From Psychrobacter lutiphocae DSM 21542 (lineage in GTDB: Bacteria; Pseudomonadota; Gammaproteobacteria; Pseudomonadales; Moraxellaceae), in contig NZ_KB907642.1 in NCBI RefSeq assembly GCF_000382145.1, forward strand, positions 1 to 61,676: a stretch of 61,676 nucleotides of DNA, read 5' to 3'. Position numbers and translations under genes: made by a program. Numbering within the stretch: position 1 is the stretch's first letter; each line of letters begins with the position of its first letter. Of this stretch, positions 34,861 to 44,809 are shown piece by piece. Below the pieces are notes generated by a model that saw nothing but the letters and a program-made list of their open reading frames with translations, was not told the origin of the DNA and ran no database searches.

Positions 34861-35292
34861 CTAATTATATAAATAGCGACACACTTGCCAAATGCAGGTT
34901 AATAACAGATAGGCACAAGCTAATACCGTCCACATCATCATCCATACCAAGGCAGGCGGGGCGTGCATAATCATCATCCCAAAGAAAAACATCAGGGGCA
35001 GGCTAACGATCAGCATTAACCCAAACTTCCAGCGACTGCGCATATAACAATCGATCGCAACGAGCACAGCAAGATGCAACAGCATTATGACATTTAAAGT
35101 GACCACTAAGCTGGTCGCGTAAGGCTGTGGTTCAGGGCTATCCATATAACGCAAGGCAAAAGGGTTGGGGCGATAGCCTGCCATGATAATCTGATAGACG
35201 AACACTGCCCACAAAATGACAAACACAACTTTAAACGGATGGGCTTTGATAGAGTTTATCAGACTTGGTAAATACTGCCTTGTATTTTTCAT
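34861..35292 (-). CDS. Unrecognised four-helix membrane protein, 143 aa
   Basis: Four hydrophobic segments are visible (FKVVFVILWAVFVYQIIMAG; SLVVTLNVIMLLHLAVLVAI; FGLMLIVSLPLMFFFGMMIM; ALVWMMMWTVLACAYLLLTC). No catalytic motif is recognised. It is the last of three same-strand genes, after fau and the 108-aa gene, with gaps of 23 bases or less, and is probably in one operon with them. Confidence 0.65.
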   Translation of the reverse strand: MKNTRQYLPSLINSIKAHPFKVVFVILWAVFVYQIIMAGYRPNPFALRYMDSPEPQPYATSLVVTLNVIMLLHLAVLVAIDCYMRSRWKFGLMLIVSLPLMFFFGMMIMHAPPALVWMMMWTVLACAYLLLTCIWQVCRYLYN

Positions 35293-35315
35293 AGTGTCCT
35301 TAATTAAGCGGTTTT

Positions 35316-35642
35316 TTAATCTTCAAACTTATCAATTTCAGCGGTTAAATAACCCAAAAAGTCGTCGCCATTTTTCATTAACGCCTTTAATCGGTCAGGA
35401 TTAATTAAATACGCCAACTCATCCTCGGTAAATAACTGTGACTCAGGTGACAGTTGACGCTGCTGTGCTACTTGGCTGCTGTTTTCTAGGCTTTGTAGAT
35501 GCTTGTCTACCTTGTCTGCAACACTCTCAGTGCTCTCAGTATTTGGGCTTTCGGTTTTTAGGTTCGAATGCTTGTGTTTACTCTGCTCATCACTGTTTAA
35601 AGGCTTGGTAGTGAAAGATTTGGTATTTAAATGTTTTGTCAT
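35316..35642 (-). CDS. Unrecognised small polar protein, 108 aa
   Basis: The first 70 residues are Ser/Thr/Lys/Asn/Glu-rich and probably disordered. The last 40 (FTEDELAYLINPDRLKALM then GDDFLGYLTAEIDKFED) look helical and conserved, perhaps a protein-interaction segment. It lies 9 bases after fau and 23 before the four-helix membrane protein. Confidence 0.55.
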   Translation of the reverse strand: MTKHLNTKSFTTKPLNSDEQSKHKHSNLKTESPNTESTESVADKVDKHLQSLENSSQVAQQRQLSPESQLFTEDELAYLINPDRLKALMKNGDDFLGYLTAEIDKFED

Positions 35643-35651
35643 ATTTTGGCC

Positions 35652-36281
35652 TTATGAAAACCAGCGTATCTTTTCTGGGGTAATCAGTGCATTTAAAGGC
35701 ACATCCCAAGGTTGGGTGTCTAATTGTTCAACCACTTGAAACTCGTAACACCAACCGACACGCAGTGGGTGTCTGCGTAAAAATTGGGAGCTACTGTATT
35801 GATAAGACCTAGCAAGCGTGGTGTCATAAAAGCCGCCACCCATCCCCATACGATTGCCTTGTTCATCAGCGGCGACCAATGGACATAGGATCAAATCTAA
35901 CTCATCTGCCCAAAGATAATGGCGTTGTTTTGACTCTCTCATCCCAAAGTTGTGACGCAGAGTAGGGATATTGATAAGTTTGCTGTGAAAAACTGGAGTA
36001 AAGCGGATGTGCTTGTTATCTTTTCCCAAGCTATTAACCACAGGGATATAAGCGCTGTATCCCATGCGCTGACACCAGCTTAAAATCGGCTGGGTCGGCA
36101 ACTCACCAAAGGCATCAATATAGATACCTACTTTTGCGCCTTTGGGCAGGCGAGGGGTGAGCTTGGGTAAGAAGCGGCTGGCGAGGGCACTGGCCGTACG
36201 GCGCTGCTGAGTGGTTAAAGCGAGGCGTTGACGGCTGATGTCTTGGCGAGACGGACTGCCAGATGGTATATTATTTTTCAT
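35652..36281 (-). CDS. fau: 5-formyltetrahydrofolate cyclo-ligase
   Basis: This enzyme converts 5-formyl-THF to 5,10-methenyl-THF with ATP. The 209-residue product has the early basic helix (SRQRLALTTQQRRTASA), the substrate region VGIYIDAFGELPTQPIL, LILCPLVAADEQGNRMGMGGGFYD with the diagnostic G-M-G-G-G-x-Y-D loop, and the closing PWDVPLNALITPE. First gene of a probable three-gene operon. Confidence 0.93.
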   Translation of the reverse strand: MKNNIPSGSPSRQDISRQRLALTTQQRRTASALASRFLPKLTPRLPKGAKVGIYIDAFGELPTQPILSWCQRMGYSAYIPVVNSLGKDNKHIRFTPVFHSKLINIPTLRHNFGMRESKQRHYLWADELDLILCPLVAADEQGNRMGMGGGFYDTTLARSYQYSSSQFLRRHPLRVGWCYEFQVVEQLDTQPWDVPLNALITPEKIRWFS

Positions 36282-36517
36282 AGTGTATTTACTATCGTTT
36301 GTTATAAATTACCTATTAAAAACTGATACGCCAATCTGCTTGAATTATTTGGTTAACTCAGCGTATGATGGCGTATGATTAGGGCAGCTTTTCATGCGTT
36401 TGCCTGTTAGTCATGCTATCATATTTACGATTATTTTTTCTTGAGTCAGAGAGGATTTTATTCTCAATTATAAGCTCAACATCATTTTGATAGACCCTAA
36501 ATAAAAAAGGAGACAGT

Positions 36518-37906
36518 ATGTCAACTCGTACCGAAAAAGACACCATGGGTAATGTGGAAGTACCACAGGATGCGTATTGGGGTGCACAAACTCAGCGCAG
36601 CCGTGAAAACTTCAAAATCGGTGGCGAAACGCTACCACGTCCAATGATTGAAGCGATGGCACTGGTCAAAAAAGCAGCTGCTATTACTAACGCCAGCTTA
36701 GGTCGTATCGAAGAAGCACAGCGTGACCTTATCGTACAAGCGGCTGACGAAGTGATTAATGGCGGCCTTACCGACCAGTTCCCATTGGTGGTATGGCAAA
36801 CTGGCTCAGGCACACAGTCAAACATGAACATGAACGAGGTGCTTGCCAACCGTGCCAATGAAATTGCTGGCAACCCACGAGGTACATACAAGCCAGTGCA
36901 TCCAAATGACCATGTTAATCATGCCCAATCAACTAACGACAGCTTCCCAACCGCCATTCGTGTGGCAGCTGCGCGTCAAATCAACAGCCTACTTATCCCA
37001 GCAGTAAAAGCGCTGCGTGATACGCTGGACAAAAAAGCGAAAGAATTTGACAGCATCGTGAAAATTGGTCGTACTCACTTACAAGATGCAACGCCATTGA
37101 CTTTAGGTCAAGAATTTAGCGGCTATGTGAGTCAGTTAGACCATGCGCTAGTACGTATTGACAATGCATTAGACGGCTTATATCAGCTGCCACTAGGCGG
37201 TACAGCGGTTGGTACTGGTCTAAACTCACACCCAGACTATGCGGTAAAAGCAGCGGCTCAGTTATCAGAGTTAACGGGTCTACCATTTGTGACTGCGCCA
37301 AACAAATTTGAAGCGTTAGCAGCACGTGATGCCGAAGTATTTGCATCAGGTGCCTTAAAAACTCTAGCGGCCAGCTTAAACAAAATTGCCAACGATGTGC
37401 GCTGGTTAGCCTCAGGCCCTCGCTGTGGTCTTGGTGAATTAACCATCCCTGAAAATGAGCCAGGCTCATCTATCATGCCAGGTAAAGTCAACCCAACTCA
37501 GTCAGAAGCAATGACTATGGTTGTGGCGCAAGTAATGGGTAATGACACTACCATTAGCATGGCAGGTGCATCAGGTAACTTTGAGCTAAACGTATTTAAG
37601 CCAGTTATCGCTTATAACTTATTACAATCTATCAAATTACTAGGCGATGCCTGTAACAGCTTTAACGATCATTGTGCGGTTGGTATTGAGCCAGTACAAG
37701 AAAAAATCGATGCCTTCTTACACAATTCACTAATGTTAGTGACTGCATTGAACCGTCATGTGGGTTATGAAAATGCGGCGAAGATTGCCAAAACTGCTTA
37801 CAAAGAAAACAAAACTTTGAAGCAAGTTGCGGTCGAGCTTGAGCTGTTAACAGAAGCCCAGTTTGATGAGTGGGTAATCCCTGCTGATATGGTGCATCCT
37901 AAATAA
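36518..37906 (+). CDS. fumC: Class II fumarate hydratase
   Basis: FumC hydrates fumarate to malate in the TCA cycle without an iron-sulfur cluster. The 462-residue protein has [20 protein letters not shown] at the N-terminus, [49 protein letters not shown] and the fumarase/lyase signature [11 protein letters not shown]. Start 36518 follows AAAAAAGGAGA. Good codon use and a strong terminator (37974) suggest high expression. Confidence 0.97.
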   Translation: MSTRTEKDTMGNVEVPQDAYWGAQTQRSRENFKIGGETLPRPMIEAMALVKKAAAITNASLGRIEEAQRDLIVQAADEVINGGLTDQFPLVVWQTGSGTQSNMNMNEVLANRANEIAGNPRGTYKPVHPNDHVNHAQSTNDSFPTAIRVAAARQINSLLIPAVKALRDTLDKKAKEFDSIVKIGRTHLQDATPLTLGQEFSGYVSQLDHALVRIDNALDGLYQLPLGGTAVGTGLNSHPDYAVKAAAQLSELTGLPFVTAPNKFEALAARDAEVFASGALKTLAASLNKIANDVRWLASGPRCGLGELTIPENEPGSSIMPGKVNPTQSEAMTMVVAQVMGNDTTISMAGASGNFELNVFKPVIAYNLLQSIKLLGDACNSFNDHCAVGIEPVQEKIDAFLHNSLMLVTALNRHVGYENAAKIAKTAYKENKTLKQVAVELELLTEAQFDEWVIPADMVHPK

Positions 37907-37973
37907 ATTAGGCTGTTACTGACTGCTGAACCTGCTTTGTTTCACGGTCTTTTACCACAGCAGATTGTAAAAG

Positions 37974-38009
37974 AAGAAGACCTTGCCATGTTGGTAAGGT
38001 CTTCTTTTT
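37974..38009 (+). terminator. fumC terminator
   Basis: AAGAAGACCTT and AAGGTCTTCTT form an 11-bp stem around a 10-base loop followed by T's. The remainder of the gap to 38320 is AT-rich, with no supportable gene, and presumably holds the promoter of the next gene. Confidence 0.88.
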
Positions 38010-38320
38010 ATGGACAATGTTTGAGTGTTTTAATAAAAATGGGTAATAAAATTTACGTTGTGACAACAAGACAAACTATCATTTATAACAGTGGTAAATT
38101 TTTTTTCTAATATACTAAGTCACATAAAGGTTAATACAAATAATTGATGAATAGGGCTATAAATAGCTCATCTAATTGTCATTTTATATTCAATAAAAAC
38201 TAATTATTTTTTATACCAAATTTAAATAAAAATTGTTAATAATAATCTGAATATCTCTGAATAATAAAGTTGGCTATTAACCGTTATTTATCCATTACAT
38301 TTTCTATAAGAGGAAATACC

Positions 38321-38761
38321 ATGAAAGTTTCAAACAAATTTATGTCAATCGTTACTGCTGCTGGTCTTGCAGCGACTGCCTTAGCTTCAGGTTCAGCGTT
38401 CGCTTACACAGACCAAGTTATGGATCCTGCAACAAGCCATGATACAGCGGTGAAAGTTAGACAAGTCAACTATACGTGCCAAAATAATGGCAAAATCAGC
38501 GTCAAATATGGCTTTAATAAACAAAACCTACCGACCTACGCAGAAGCCTATCTAAACGGTAAAACTAGATTCTTACCGATTAACCTTGGACGCTCAGACG
38601 ATGTGCAAACCGTATTTGGAGATGAAGAAAACTTTAGCATTATGAGTGATACCCTACGTCTAAATAACTATCACAAATCAAGCGTCAACATTCAAAATGC
38701 GAACAGTGAATTCCTTTATAAAGGCTGCGACGCCAAATCTATTAAGAAAATTAAAGGCTAA
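38321..38761 (+). CDS. Secreted ACP/MliC-like protein (adhesin complex protein family)
   Basis: ATG 38321 follows AAGAGGAAA; the frame is open upstream but lacks a better start. A signal peptide is clear (KFMSIVTAAGLAATALASGSAFA, cleavage before YTDQ). The mature 120 residues contain RQVNYTCQNNGKISVKYGFN, LPTYAEAYLNGKTRFLPINL and a C-terminal Cys (YKGCDAK), matching the Neisseria adhesin complex protein. That protein has an MliC-type beta-barrel and inhibits lysozyme. An exported lysozyme inhibitor or adhesin is the best inference. It is a single-gene unit with its own terminator. Confidence 0.82.
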   Translation: MKVSNKFMSIVTAAGLAATALASGSAFAYTDQVMDPATSHDTAVKVRQVNYTCQNNGKISVKYGFNKQNLPTYAEAYLNGKTRFLPINLGRSDDVQTVFGDEENFSIMSDTLRLNNYHKSSVNIQNANSEFLYKGCDAKSIKKIKG

Positions 38762-38826
38762 TTTTTTTAACCGATTTGTTTAATCAAGCAAGCTAAATGC
38801 TTTTTAGATTAAATGTACTTTTAAAT

Positions 38827-38860
38827 AAACCTTATCAGTTTAGGCTGGTAAGGTTTTTTT
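38827..38860 (+). terminator. Terminator after the ACP-like gene
   Basis: ACCTTATCAG and CTGGTAAGGT pair with one G-T wobble around TTTAGG, followed by TTTTTT. Confidence 0.82.
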
Positions 38861-39031
38861 ATTGGTTAGGATAAAAGATTAGTGACTGTTACTGCCACAT
38901 TGCTATCAAGCCCAAATCAAACTAACTATTTCTAAAAACTGGATAATTTGTTACTATTATATTATAAGTTTGTAAAATTTAATTAGTCACAGTCGCTGAA
39001 TTTGAAACATAGTTGATATTAGGAATAGCTC

Positions 39032-39955
39032 ATGTATAAAAGTTTATCAAAAGTAGCCTTGTTAAGTACGGTGTTAATGGCTGTAGGCTGTGGCCAAGTT
39101 ATGGGTGGCAGTAAAAAAGTCGAGTGTAGTGATCCTAGTGCCACCACGCTGGTGATTGAAGCGTTACAAAAATCTATTAATTCAGAGGCTAGAGATTATA
39201 GTGATGTCTTTTCAACAAGAACGTCAGGCTCAAATATTCGAGCCAGTATCAACCAGTTAGCGATGGACTTGTCTCGTATTCGCACAACAAAAGATGACCC
39301 TGCCAGTACAAAGAACTTTTGTATGGGTACGCTAAAGGTAACCATCCCAGTTGATATGATCCAAAAAGCCAACTATACCAGAGACTATCATGATGAGCTG
39401 GATGTTGAAGAAGATGCTTATCAGCAAGATATTACGTTAGACGCCAATGCCATAAGCTATGAAGCAGAGTATTCAGTACAGCCAACGGATGACGGCGAGG
39501 TTATCTTTGTTGAGATGCAAAATGGCGGTGACTTGTCTACCTTCTTAGCAACTGTTGTGGTAGATTCGAACCAAAAGAGTAATATCCAAAAGCTAAAAGC
39601 ACAAGAAGGTAAAGCTGCAGCGCAAGCCATGATTGAAGCAGAAAAGGCAGAGCAAGCCGCCACTTCACAAGCCCAAAGTGAGCTGGCCAGCATTGCAGCT
39701 GAGCAAGCAAAAGTGAAAGCTGAGATGGATTATAAGCGTAGCGAGTTTAATAAGCTTTGGGCTAGAGGCTCAAAAGAGGCGCAAGACTCTATCACTTATG
39801 AGCAACAAGAGTGGGTTAAATATCGTGATGAAGTCTGTGTCGATGAAGCCAGAAGCGCTGAGCCTGCTCGTCAAGAAATCGTAAGAATGCAGTGTATTAC
39901 TAGAATGCTAGGCGAGCGTTATTATGAGCTTAAAAGCTACTTCGATAACTATTAA
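39032..39955 (+). CDS. Lipoprotein with C-terminal LprI-like (DUF1311) domain
   Basis: The 307-residue precursor has a lipoprotein signal with lipobox VLMAVGC (Cys20). A novel-looking domain covers about residues 30-170 and a Lys/Ala/Glu-rich coiled coil about 190-240. The last 60 residues (RGSKEAQDSITYEQQEWVKYRDEVC to ITRMLGERYYELKSY) resemble LprI-type domains, which bind or inhibit lysozyme in some species. It directly follows another lysozyme-inhibitor-like gene, so both may protect peptidoglycan. Confidence 0.7.
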   Translation: MYKSLSKVALLSTVLMAVGCGQVMGGSKKVECSDPSATTLVIEALQKSINSEARDYSDVFSTRTSGSNIRASINQLAMDLSRIRTTKDDPASTKNFCMGTLKVTIPVDMIQKANYTRDYHDELDVEEDAYQQDITLDANAISYEAEYSVQPTDDGEVIFVEMQNGGDLSTFLATVVVDSNQKSNIQKLKAQEGKAAAQAMIEAEKAEQAATSQAQSELASIAAEQAKVKAEMDYKRSEFNKLWARGSKEAQDSITYEQQEWVKYRDEVCVDEARSAEPARQEIVRMQCITRMLGERYYELKSYFDNY

Positions 39956-40086
39956 TCACTTATTTATTTACTTACTGTGATATGAATGGATAGAGTGACT
40001 GTCGATTAATAATTAGCTAATAATTAGCTAATAAGTTGCAATAGTTTAGGATGTATTAGTAATAAGAGTTAGTTAAAAGTAGTAGC

Positions 40087-40113
40087 AAAAAGCCAGACTA
40101 AGTCTGGCTTTTT
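40087..40113. terminator. Bidirectional terminator between LprI-like and MltB-type genes
   Basis: AAAAAGCCAGACT and AGTCTGGCTTTTT form a perfect 13-bp hairpin with a one-base loop, between convergent genes. Confidence 0.9.
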
Positions 40114-40146
40114 GTGCATTAATTATGATGATAATGATTAAGCAAA

Positions 40147-41706
40147 TTAAGGTTTAGGACGCTTAAACTTGTTGACCAAAATGATCGACAATAAAATAAG
40201 CAAACTAATGATAATTGCCATCACCCCTTTGCTGGGTAACAAGCGAGAAGAGGAGGCTGAACTATCTTCATTTTCAGGAGAGCTACCATCAATATTTTGG
40301 CCATCGCTTGCGCCACTGGCTGTCTGTGTAGGAGCACTCATCTGACTGGCATCATCGCTTATAGCCGCTGGCGACTGTCTGTTAGGCAACTTTTCTACCG
40401 CCTGCATTAAATGCTGATAGATTTTTTGTCCTGCTTTGCCATCTGCCTCCAAGTTGTTATCAGTCTGATATTGCTGAATCGCTTTGCGCGTGCCATCACC
40501 GATAAAACCGTCTACCTCGCCAATGTCATAACCTAAGTCATGTAACGCCTGTTGCACCTCACGTGACTGCTTGCGGCTCAAACCTGGATCATCGGTTGGC
40601 CAAGGGGTGGCAAAGCTGACCTGATTGCTTTTTTGGGCAATCAGCTGTGACAGATGACCGATGGCTAAGGCATAGTTTTCTGACGCATTGTAAGCATAAA
40701 AGGCATCAAAATTACGCCCCACTAAGAAGGCAGGACCTTCAGCACCGGCCGGCAACAATAAACCTGCTTGTGCCAAGTCATCTGGCAAGGGACGACCATC
40801 GGGTAAGGTAATGCCTAAGCTGCGCCAATGTGACATGGGCTGTTTGTTTTTACGGTCGCTAGAGGCTTCCAAATCTGCTGGCAAGCGCACTTCATAGCCC
40901 CAAGGCTGATTGGCTTGATAGCCTCTTTTTTTGAGAAAATTAGCGGTAGAGGCGAGGGCATCGGCTTGGCTGTTGACCAAATCTTTGCGTCCGTCACCGT
41001 CAAAGTCTTGCGCCAATTCCAAAAAGGTAGCAGGCATAAATTGAGTTTGCCCAAAAGCACCTGCCCAAGAGCCTTTAAAATCCTCTGCGTTGATATCGCC
41101 ATTTTGAAGAATCTTTAACGCACTGGCGTACTCACCTCGGAAATAGCTTTGGCGTCGATCAAAGCAGGATAACGTCGCCAGTGAATTGATGACGTCCTTT
41201 TGACCCAACTTAGTGCCAAAGTCAGACTCGACACCCCATACGCCAAGCACGTCATAGCGGTTGACCCCGTATTGTTCTTCGATGCCTTGCAAGATATCTG
41301 CATAGCGTTCGCTGGCTGCAATGCCGTCATTGACCCGTTCAAGATCAACCAAGCTTGCCAAGTAATCCCACGGCTGTTTGCGAAACTCTGGCTGATAATT
41401 CAGTGCTTTTATGACGCTAGGATCGGCTGTCATTGGACGATACTGATTAAAGGTGGTCTGTACACTGGCAAAGGCATCGCTTTGTGCCAGTTCATCTAAG
41501 CAAGCTTGGAACTGCTGATTGTCCAAGCTGTCAGAGCTGTTTAAGTCGCTGCTTTGCGTTGTTTGAGTCGTCGTCGGCGCTGTCTCTGACGCCGCCAATG
41601 CTGGATGGATGTAGACAGTGGCGAGTAGACCTAAGGCAAGAGGGAGATGAAAATAAGCGCTGCGATTAAATGGCTTATGACTAGAGGGAATAGGAGTTAA
41701 CGACAT
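40147..41706 (-). CDS. Lytic murein transglycosylase, MltB type, with peptidoglycan-binding domain
   Basis: ATG 41706 is preferred to the TTG at 41715. The 519-residue product has a signal peptide (YFHLPLALGLLATVYIHPALAA). The MltB/SLT fold shows catalytic Glu in GVWGVESDFGTKLG, then FRGEYASALKIL and the GSWAGAFGQTQFMPATFLELA motif with YRV-like LPDGRPLP. A PG_binding_1 domain follows at about 385-450 (LSRKQSREVQQALHDLGYDIGE). A Ser/Gln-rich stretch and a C-terminal membrane helix (VMAIIISLLILLSIILVNKF) complete it. The C-terminal anchor is unusual for the family, whose members are mostly lipoproteins or soluble. It cleaves the MurNAc-GlcNAc bond in the periplasm. Confidence 0.9.
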   Translation of the reverse strand: MSLTPIPSSHKPFNRSAYFHLPLALGLLATVYIHPALAASETAPTTTQTTQSSDLNSSDSLDNQQFQACLDELAQSDAFASVQTTFNQYRPMTADPSVIKALNYQPEFRKQPWDYLASLVDLERVNDGIAASERYADILQGIEEQYGVNRYDVLGVWGVESDFGTKLGQKDVINSLATLSCFDRRQSYFRGEYASALKILQNGDINAEDFKGSWAGAFGQTQFMPATFLELAQDFDGDGRKDLVNSQADALASTANFLKKRGYQANQPWGYEVRLPADLEASSDRKNKQPMSHWRSLGITLPDGRPLPDDLAQAGLLLPAGAEGPAFLVGRNFDAFYAYNASENYALAIGHLSQLIAQKSNQVSFATPWPTDDPGLSRKQSREVQQALHDLGYDIGEVDGFIGDGTRKAIQQYQTDNNLEADGKAGQKIYQHLMQAVEKLPNRQSPAAISDDASQMSAPTQTASGASDGQNIDGSSPENEDSSASSSRLLPSKGVMAIIISLLILLSIILVNKFKRPKP

Positions 41707-41747
41707 AAAGGGCAACTTAAAATAGTTTGACTAAAAAATTAAGGCAT

Positions 41748-41785
41748 AAAAAAAGACACACGATATCATATCATGTGTCTTTTTT
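41748..41785 (-). terminator. hsp20 terminator
   Basis: AAAAAAAGACACA and TGTGTCTTTTTT flank a self-complementary ATATCATATCA-rich loop. It lies about 50 bases downstream of the hsp20 stop and upstream of the transglycosylase start. Confidence 0.83.
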
Positions 41786-41835
41786 AACGCCAGTTAAACT
41801 GACTAATTAGGCTGAAATACTAAACAGTTGTCTGT

Positions 41836-42264
41836 TTATTTAATTTCAAGCTTTTTGCTTAATGAGCTGGATTGCTTTGGTAATACCAGTTGTAACACAC
41901 CGTTTTCATAAGCGGCTTCAGCTTTATCCACATCAACCTTTTCAGGTAACTGGAAGCTGCGTGATACTGAGCCATAGTAGCGCTCACTGCGTAAGACTTT
42001 GTTGCCATCTTTTTGCTCATCACGCTGCTCGATTTCAGCACTGATAGAGACCACGTCGCCTGAGATAGATAAGTCGATATCTTCTTTGGCCACGCCTGGC
42101 ACTTCTGCGTTAATGTAGTAAGTGTCGTCTTTTTCACTGACGTCAATTTTGATTTGACCGGCAGTTGGTAGGGCATCACCATGTAGTGGACGCATAAAGA
42201 AGCCAGGTGTCATCTCATCAAATAGGCTATCAAAGATTGAATTTCTAGTGACTAATTTGTTCAT
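41836..42264 (-). CDS. Hsp20/IbpA-type small heat-shock protein
   Basis: The 142-residue product has an N-terminal arm, then an alpha-crystallin domain from IKIDVSEKDDTYYINAEVPGVAKEDIDLS to the A-x-x-x-x-G-V-L-x-L motif (AAYENGVLQLVLPK). A short basic C-terminus follows; the usual I-x-I anchor appears as LEIK. It is an ATP-independent holdase that keeps unfolding proteins soluble. Start follows GAGGAT. With lon disrupted, holdase demand may be raised; this is inference. Confidence 0.92.
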   Translation of the reverse strand: MNKLVTRNSIFDSLFDEMTPGFFMRPLHGDALPTAGQIKIDVSEKDDTYYINAEVPGVAKEDIDLSISGDVVSISAEIEQRDEQKDGNKVLRSERYYGSVSRSFQLPEKVDVDKAEAAYENGVLQLVLPKQSSSLSKKLEIK

Positions 42265-42501
42265 ATTACTATCCTCATATTTGGTTATTCTGTTGTTATG
42301 AAGGGACAGTTTATGTCTGTCTTACCTTATATATGAGGATGGTATTGATAATTTCAAGTTATATGACTCACAAAATATAAGAATAATTCAGTCTTAATTG
42401 TTATTAGTATGTAACTTGAATAGATAACTTGAGTCCTGAAGTCTAATGGATATCAGTGAGTAACTGATAAAAATTGATAACCAATATGTCATACCTGCAA
42501 A

Positions 42502-43056
42502 TCAGCGCGCAACATAAGGATTGCTAATACCAAGCTTCTTTAAAATGGCAATCTCAAAGCCTTCCATTTCATCTTGTTCAGCCTGTCCAAGCTCGTGATC
42601 AAAGCCTAATAAATGCAAGATGCCATGCACCAGTAAATGGGTCGCATGCTCTGTAATCGGTTTGTTTTGCTCAGAGGCTTGTTGCTCAACCACTTCATGA
42701 CAAATGATCAGCTCACCCAGTGGTATGCTCGGCATTTCCGCTAAGATAAAGGCGGGCAGGTCACTTGGATAGGAAAGGATGTTGGTGGCATAATCTTTGT
42801 CACGGGCTTCAAGGTTAAGCGCTCGACCTTCGTTAGCATCGGTTAAATAAACCCCTAACTGTTTTGGCTTTTGTGACCACTCATCTTCGGCCAGATCTTC
42901 AAAATAAGGGAAGTCAACCGATTGTGCACTCATATAATCTAAGCTGGTGGTTAACACTTTTTGAATATGCGCCAGTGAATAGTATTGATCTAATACAGTG
43001 TCAGCGACAGCGCCTGATGCGCTGATGTCGATGGTAGGAGATAGGGAGCTACTCAT
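42502..43056 (-). CDS. ybeY: Endoribonuclease YbeY (rRNA maturation)
   Basis: YbeY matures 16S rRNA 3' ends and takes part in ribosome quality control. The 184-residue protein has the zinc triad in THLLVHGILHLLGFDHELGQA (H-x3-H-x5-H). The preceding VYLTDANEGRALNLEARDKDYATNILSYP region also matches the family. It lies downstream of the phoH-like gene on the same strand (ybeZ-ybeY order), but a 134-bp R3 repeat lies in the gap. Confidence 0.95.
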   Translation of the reverse strand: MSSSLSPTIDISASGAVADTVLDQYYSLAHIQKVLTTSLDYMSAQSVDFPYFEDLAEDEWSQKPKQLGVYLTDANEGRALNLEARDKDYATNILSYPSDLPAFILAEMPSIPLGELIICHEVVEQQASEQNKPITEHATHLLVHGILHLLGFDHELGQAEQDEMEGFEIAILKKLGISNPYVAR

Positions 43057-43084
43057 AATATAAGGGTTTCCGATCGGTATTTAT

Positions 43085-43218
43085 TAGGACTTACGTACGA
43101 GTAGATATTATGGCAACTGGTCATCATTTATGAATCCTCTGAAGGTAGAGCCAGACGCTCCATAAATAATAACCAGTCGCTTTTAAAGTCTTGAAATCAT
43201 ATTTTTGCGTAAGTCCTA
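43085..43218. repeat. 134-bp TA-flanked repeat, copy 1 (family R3)
   Basis: Perfect 11-bp terminal inverted repeats TAGGACTTACG (43085-43095) and CGTAAGTCCTA (43208-43218) bound the element. The interior contains a second inverted repeat (ACTGGTCATCATTTATG against CATAAATAATAACCAGT). A second copy of the same length lies at 55847-55980. It sits between phoH and ybeY. Confidence 0.88.
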
Positions 43219-43392
43219 TTTATGATGGTAATAGGCTTGCTGAACTAAAGTATACGTCTAAAACATAGGTCTTAAAACACAACAAGCCAGAGAGACTCCG
43301 ACTTGTTAGCTAATAATAAACACAGTGCTTCACATTTAACAGCTGATAAACGCAGAAATAACAGTTGATAAACGCAGAAAGTCTATTGAAGA

Positions 43393-44508
43393 TTAAGACT
43401 TATTATTTGCTTCCGCTTCCGCCTGTTTGCGCTCTTGCTCAGCTCGGCGGGCTTGCTTGCGTGCTTCTTTTATCGCCTCTTGTTCTTCATCCCATTCGCC
43501 GTAGGCTTCAACAATCTTCTGTACCAACTGATGGCGTACCACGTCTTTTGAGTCAAACTTAGTGATGTGAATTTCATCAATTTTGCCCAAGATTTGTAAC
43601 GCTTGCGCCAGACCAGACTTGTGACCACGGGGTAAGTCAACCTGAGTCACATCCCCAGTAATTACCGCCCGTGAGCCAAAGCCTAAACGGGTTAAGAACA
43701 TTTTCATCTGCTCTGGAGTGGTGTTTTGCGCCTCATCTAGAATGACAAAAGAGTTGTTCAGGGTACGACCACGCATATAGGCTAAGGGTGCAATCTCAAT
43801 GATTTGTTTTTCAATCAGTTTTCCCACCTTTTCAAAGCCAAGCATTTCATAAAGCGCATCGTATAAAGGACGTAAATAGGGGTCAATTTTTTGAGTCAAA
43901 TCGCCGGGTAAAAAGCCCAGCTTTTCACCAGCTTCAACCGCAGGACGCACCAGCAAAATACGCTCAATCTCGTTGCGCTCAAGCATATCCACTGCGCAAG
44001 CCACCGCTAGATAAGTCTTACCCGTACCAGCAGGGCCGACACCAAAGGAGACATCTGAGGTCAAGATACGCTTTACATAGCGCTGTTGGTTGCCACCACG
44101 AGGGATGATTTTGCCTTTACGTGTTTTGAGTGCAATACTGTCATAATTGGCCTCAGCATCATAAGCAATGTCCTCGCTATTGTTATCTTCCTGTTTTGAT
44201 GGCACCGCTGGAGAGGCAAAGTTATCAGCATCACGGGACATACTTGCTTGAATGATAAGGTGCAACTCTTCTGGGCGCAAATCATCTGTGGTTTGCGCCT
44301 CATCTGCTAGCTTGTTTAGGATAAAGTCACCACGCTCAACAGCCGTTAAATCTCCAGATAAGATAAACTTGTGTTGGCGCTGGTTGATATGAATGCCTAA
44401 GCGATCTTGGATGTATTTTAAGTGATTATTATACTCACCAACCAAGGTTCTTAGCTGTGGTGAGGTTAAAAAGTCTAAGTTTACTTTACGAGTGACAGTA
44501 CCAGTCAA
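43393..44508 (-). CDS. ybeZ: PhoH-like ATPase (YbeZ)
   Basis: The 371-residue protein has an N-terminal KH-like region ([23 protein letters not shown]) and a P-loop ATPase core. The core shows Walker [42 protein letters not shown], and Walker B in [23 protein letters not shown]. The [11 protein letters not shown] motif follows. The start is a TTG at 44508 with AAGGAAG 7 bases upstream. The C-terminal tail is Lys/Arg/Glu/Ala-rich. YbeZ works with YbeY in rRNA processing. Confidence 0.92.
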   Translation of the reverse strand: MTGTVTRKVNLDFLTSPQLRTLVGEYNNHLKYIQDRLGIHINQRQHKFILSGDLTAVERGDFILNKLADEAQTTDDLRPEELHLIIQASMSRDADNFASPAVPSKQEDNNSEDIAYDAEANYDSIALKTRKGKIIPRGGNQQRYVKRILTSDVSFGVGPAGTGKTYLAVACAVDMLERNEIERILLVRPAVEAGEKLGFLPGDLTQKIDPYLRPLYDALYEMLGFEKVGKLIEKQIIEIAPLAYMRGRTLNNSFVILDEAQNTTPEQMKMFLTRLGFGSRAVITGDVTQVDLPRGHKSGLAQALQILGKIDEIHITKFDSKDVVRHQLVQKIVEAYGEWDEEQEAIKEARKQARRAEQERKQAEAEANNKS

Positions 44509-44705
44509 GTGAGCTTCCTTTTGTCTTATCGAATGTATTGGTTTAATGAGGTATTTTAGGTTAAATTTGTTGGCTATGTCTTTTATTATGGCCGTTCATT
44601 GTTAAAATTCAAGTGGTTCCTTGTTTTGATTCAGCAGGTTTGTTTTAAGGCGTTGTTCACAGTTAGTGTTTTTTTAATTGTTATCTGTTATTTAGTAGCA
44701 TTGTT

Positions 44706-44809
44706 ATACCAAATCTAAAAATTAAGATATCGAGTAAAAGGCGTGCAAAGGCTACAAGTAGTAGGTTTAGCGAGTTTGATAAAGATAGGTTATTTCTCAG
44801 AAAAGGTAT
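44706..44809 (-). repeat. 104-bp MITE-like repeat, copy a, reverse orientation (family R2)
   Basis: ATACCAAATCTAAAAATTAAGATATCGA at the left end pairs imperfectly with the right end TATTTCTCAGAAAAGGTAT. This copy is the reverse complement of those at 50011-50113 and 52025-52128. The 536-bp gap 44509-45045 holds this copy and presumably the phoH and ubiH promoters; nothing else is recognisable. Confidence 0.88.
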
